Source: Treponema sp. (GTDB lineage Bacteria; Spirochaetota; Spirochaetia; Treponematales; Breznakiellaceae). From it: 5,323 nt of DNA. The translations under genes were made by a program, and so were the position numbers. The stretch covers positions 1 to 5,323 of the forward strand of contig JAISZZ010000177.1 of NCBI GenBank assembly GCA_031284385.1. The letters run 5' to 3'. The notes beneath the pieces are model-generated. The model saw nothing but the letters and a program-made list of their open reading frames with translations. It made no database searches and was not told the origin of the DNA. Below are positions 4,470-5,323 of the stretch, piece by piece; positions within the stretch are counted from its first letter, which is position 1; the number at the start of each line of letters is the position of its first letter.

Positions 4470-5323
4470 TTATGCGGCACCCATGATTGAGGCAATAAGA
4501 GCCATCCTTATATACATTCCATATTCAGCCTGCTTGAAATAAGCCGCACGCGGATCATCGTCAACTTCAACAGCTATTTCATTTACACGCGGCAGCGGAT
4601 GCAGCACAATTAAATCGTTTTTGGCGCGTTTCATCAGTCTTGATGTTAAAATGTATGAATCTTTAAGCCGTATATATTCTTCTTCGTTTAAGAACCGCTC
4701 GCGTTGTACGCGGGTCATATAAAGAACGTCAAGGCCGCCGATGATTTTTTCAAGACGGTCGGTTTCAGAGTATTCGATATTATTTTTTTTTAGAATATCA
4801 TGCGTTATATATTCAGGAATTCTTAATTCCGCCGGAGAAACAAAAACCATTTTTACATTCGCATAACGTGAAAGAGATGCAGAAAGCGAGTGTACGGTGC
4901 GTCCGAATTTCAAATCGCCGCAAAAACCAATAGTAAGCGAAGAAAAATCACCGCGCAGTTGTTTAATTGTAACAAGATCGGTAAGAGTTTGAGTAGGGTG
5001 ATGATGCCCGCCATCCCCCGCGTTTATCACCGGCACCGGCGAATACCGTGAGGCAAGCAGCGCCGACCCTTCTTTAGGGTTACGCATAACTATCACGTCC
5101 GAATATGACGAAACAACGCGCACCGTATCGGCAAGACTTTCACCTTTGCTGGCGGAACTTGAACCCGGTTCAGCAAAACCCAGCGTACTGCCGCCAAGCC
5201 TCAGCATGGCGGCCTCAAACGAAAGCCTTGTCCTAGTGCTTGGTTCAAAAAAAAGAGCCGCTAAAATCCGTCCCCGGCAGGATTGCCGCAGATAATTTTT
5301 ATCATTCTTTATCCGTTCCGTCA
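4470..5323 (-). CDS. pyrB: Aspartate carbamoyltransferase catalytic chain (partial, 5' end beyond right edge)
   Basis: This chain transfers the carbamoyl group of carbamoyl phosphate to L-aspartate, the first committed step of pyrimidine synthesis, as trimers that pair with PyrI. The window holds 283 residues plus stop; about 24 N-terminal residues are missing compared with the 311-residue E. coli chain. The frame stays open to the window edge, so the ATG at 5207 is internal. Motifs in order are [13 protein letters not shown] (carbamoyl-phosphate loop; STRTR at 5226-5240), [13 protein letters not shown] (the mobile 80s loop, with Ser and Lys matching Ser80 and Lys84), [47 protein letters not shown] and [11 protein letters not shown] (240s loop). 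All active-site residues expected in this part are present. It is the first gene visible in the pyrB-pyrI-pyrC-tonB-like operon. Any leader control, such as attenuation, would be to the right of the window. Confidence 0.96.
   Translation of the reverse strand, partial: TERIKNDKNYLRQSCRGRILAALFFEPSTRTRLSFEAAMLRLGGSTLGFAEPGSSSASKGESLADTVRVVSSYSDVIVMRNPKEGSALLASRYSPVPVINAGDGGHHHPTQTLTDLVTIKQLRGDFSSLTIGFCGDLKFGRTVHSLSASLSRYANVKMVFVSPAELRIPEYITHDILKKNNIEYSETDRLEKIIGGLDVLYMTRVQRERFLNEEEYIRLKDSYILTSRLMKRAKNDLIVLHPLPRVNEIAVEVDDDPRAAYFKQAEYGMYIRMALIASIMGAA

Noticed and set aside
4470..5207. ATG at 5207 as the true start of pyrB
   Set aside because: The frame continues upstream to the window edge and encodes the essential [13 protein letters not shown] motif, so this ATG is an internal methionine.

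Overview
The window looks like chromosomal DNA from a diderm, probably anaerobic, fermentative bacterium. A host-gut spirochaete of the Treponema type is my best guess. The inference rests on the mix of genes: a class II xylose isomerase, an allosteric aspartate carbamoyltransferase with a clostridial-looking regulatory chain, a TonB-like protein that implies an outer membrane, and a DUF4340 membrane-anchored protein. The lineage is a family-level impression, not a demonstrated assignment.

Layout. From the left edge to 602 (minus strand) lies the first ~200 codons of xylA, cut by the window edge. Positions 603-1057 form a ~450-base non-coding stretch. It holds the xylA leader and probable control region (a GC hairpin at 618-637, an 8-bp-arm inverted repeat at 651-671, a 13-bp perfect hairpin at 685-714), then a stretch with no recognisable gene, a small GC-rich hairpin element, and a strong sigma-70-type promoter that ends almost on the start codon of the next gene. 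A DUF4340 protein with a duplicated domain runs rightward from 1058 to 2062. Positions 2063-2137 are a convergent intergenic region packed with hairpins.

From the right edge leftward runs one tightly packed minus-strand operon: pyrB (5' end outside the window), pyrI (start codon abuts the pyrB stop), pyrC (TTG start, 4-base overlap with pyrI) and a tonB-like gene 17 bases further on. PyrB and PyrI make the catalytic and regulatory chains of aspartate carbamoyltransferase, and PyrC is the class I dihydroorotase of the next step (carbamoyl-aspartate to dihydroorotate). These are consecutive steps of de novo UMP synthesis. The tonB-like gene has no obvious link to pyrimidines and seems to ride on the end of the transcript.

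Most coding content is ordinary metabolism; I do not see a new defence, mobile or secretion system. The points most worth checking are a 15-bp tandem repeat that lengthens a loop of PyrC next to an unusually short segment elsewhere in the same enzyme, the probable leaderless promoter of the DUF4340 gene, the palindromic control region of xylA, and the tonB-like gene attached to a pyrimidine operon.
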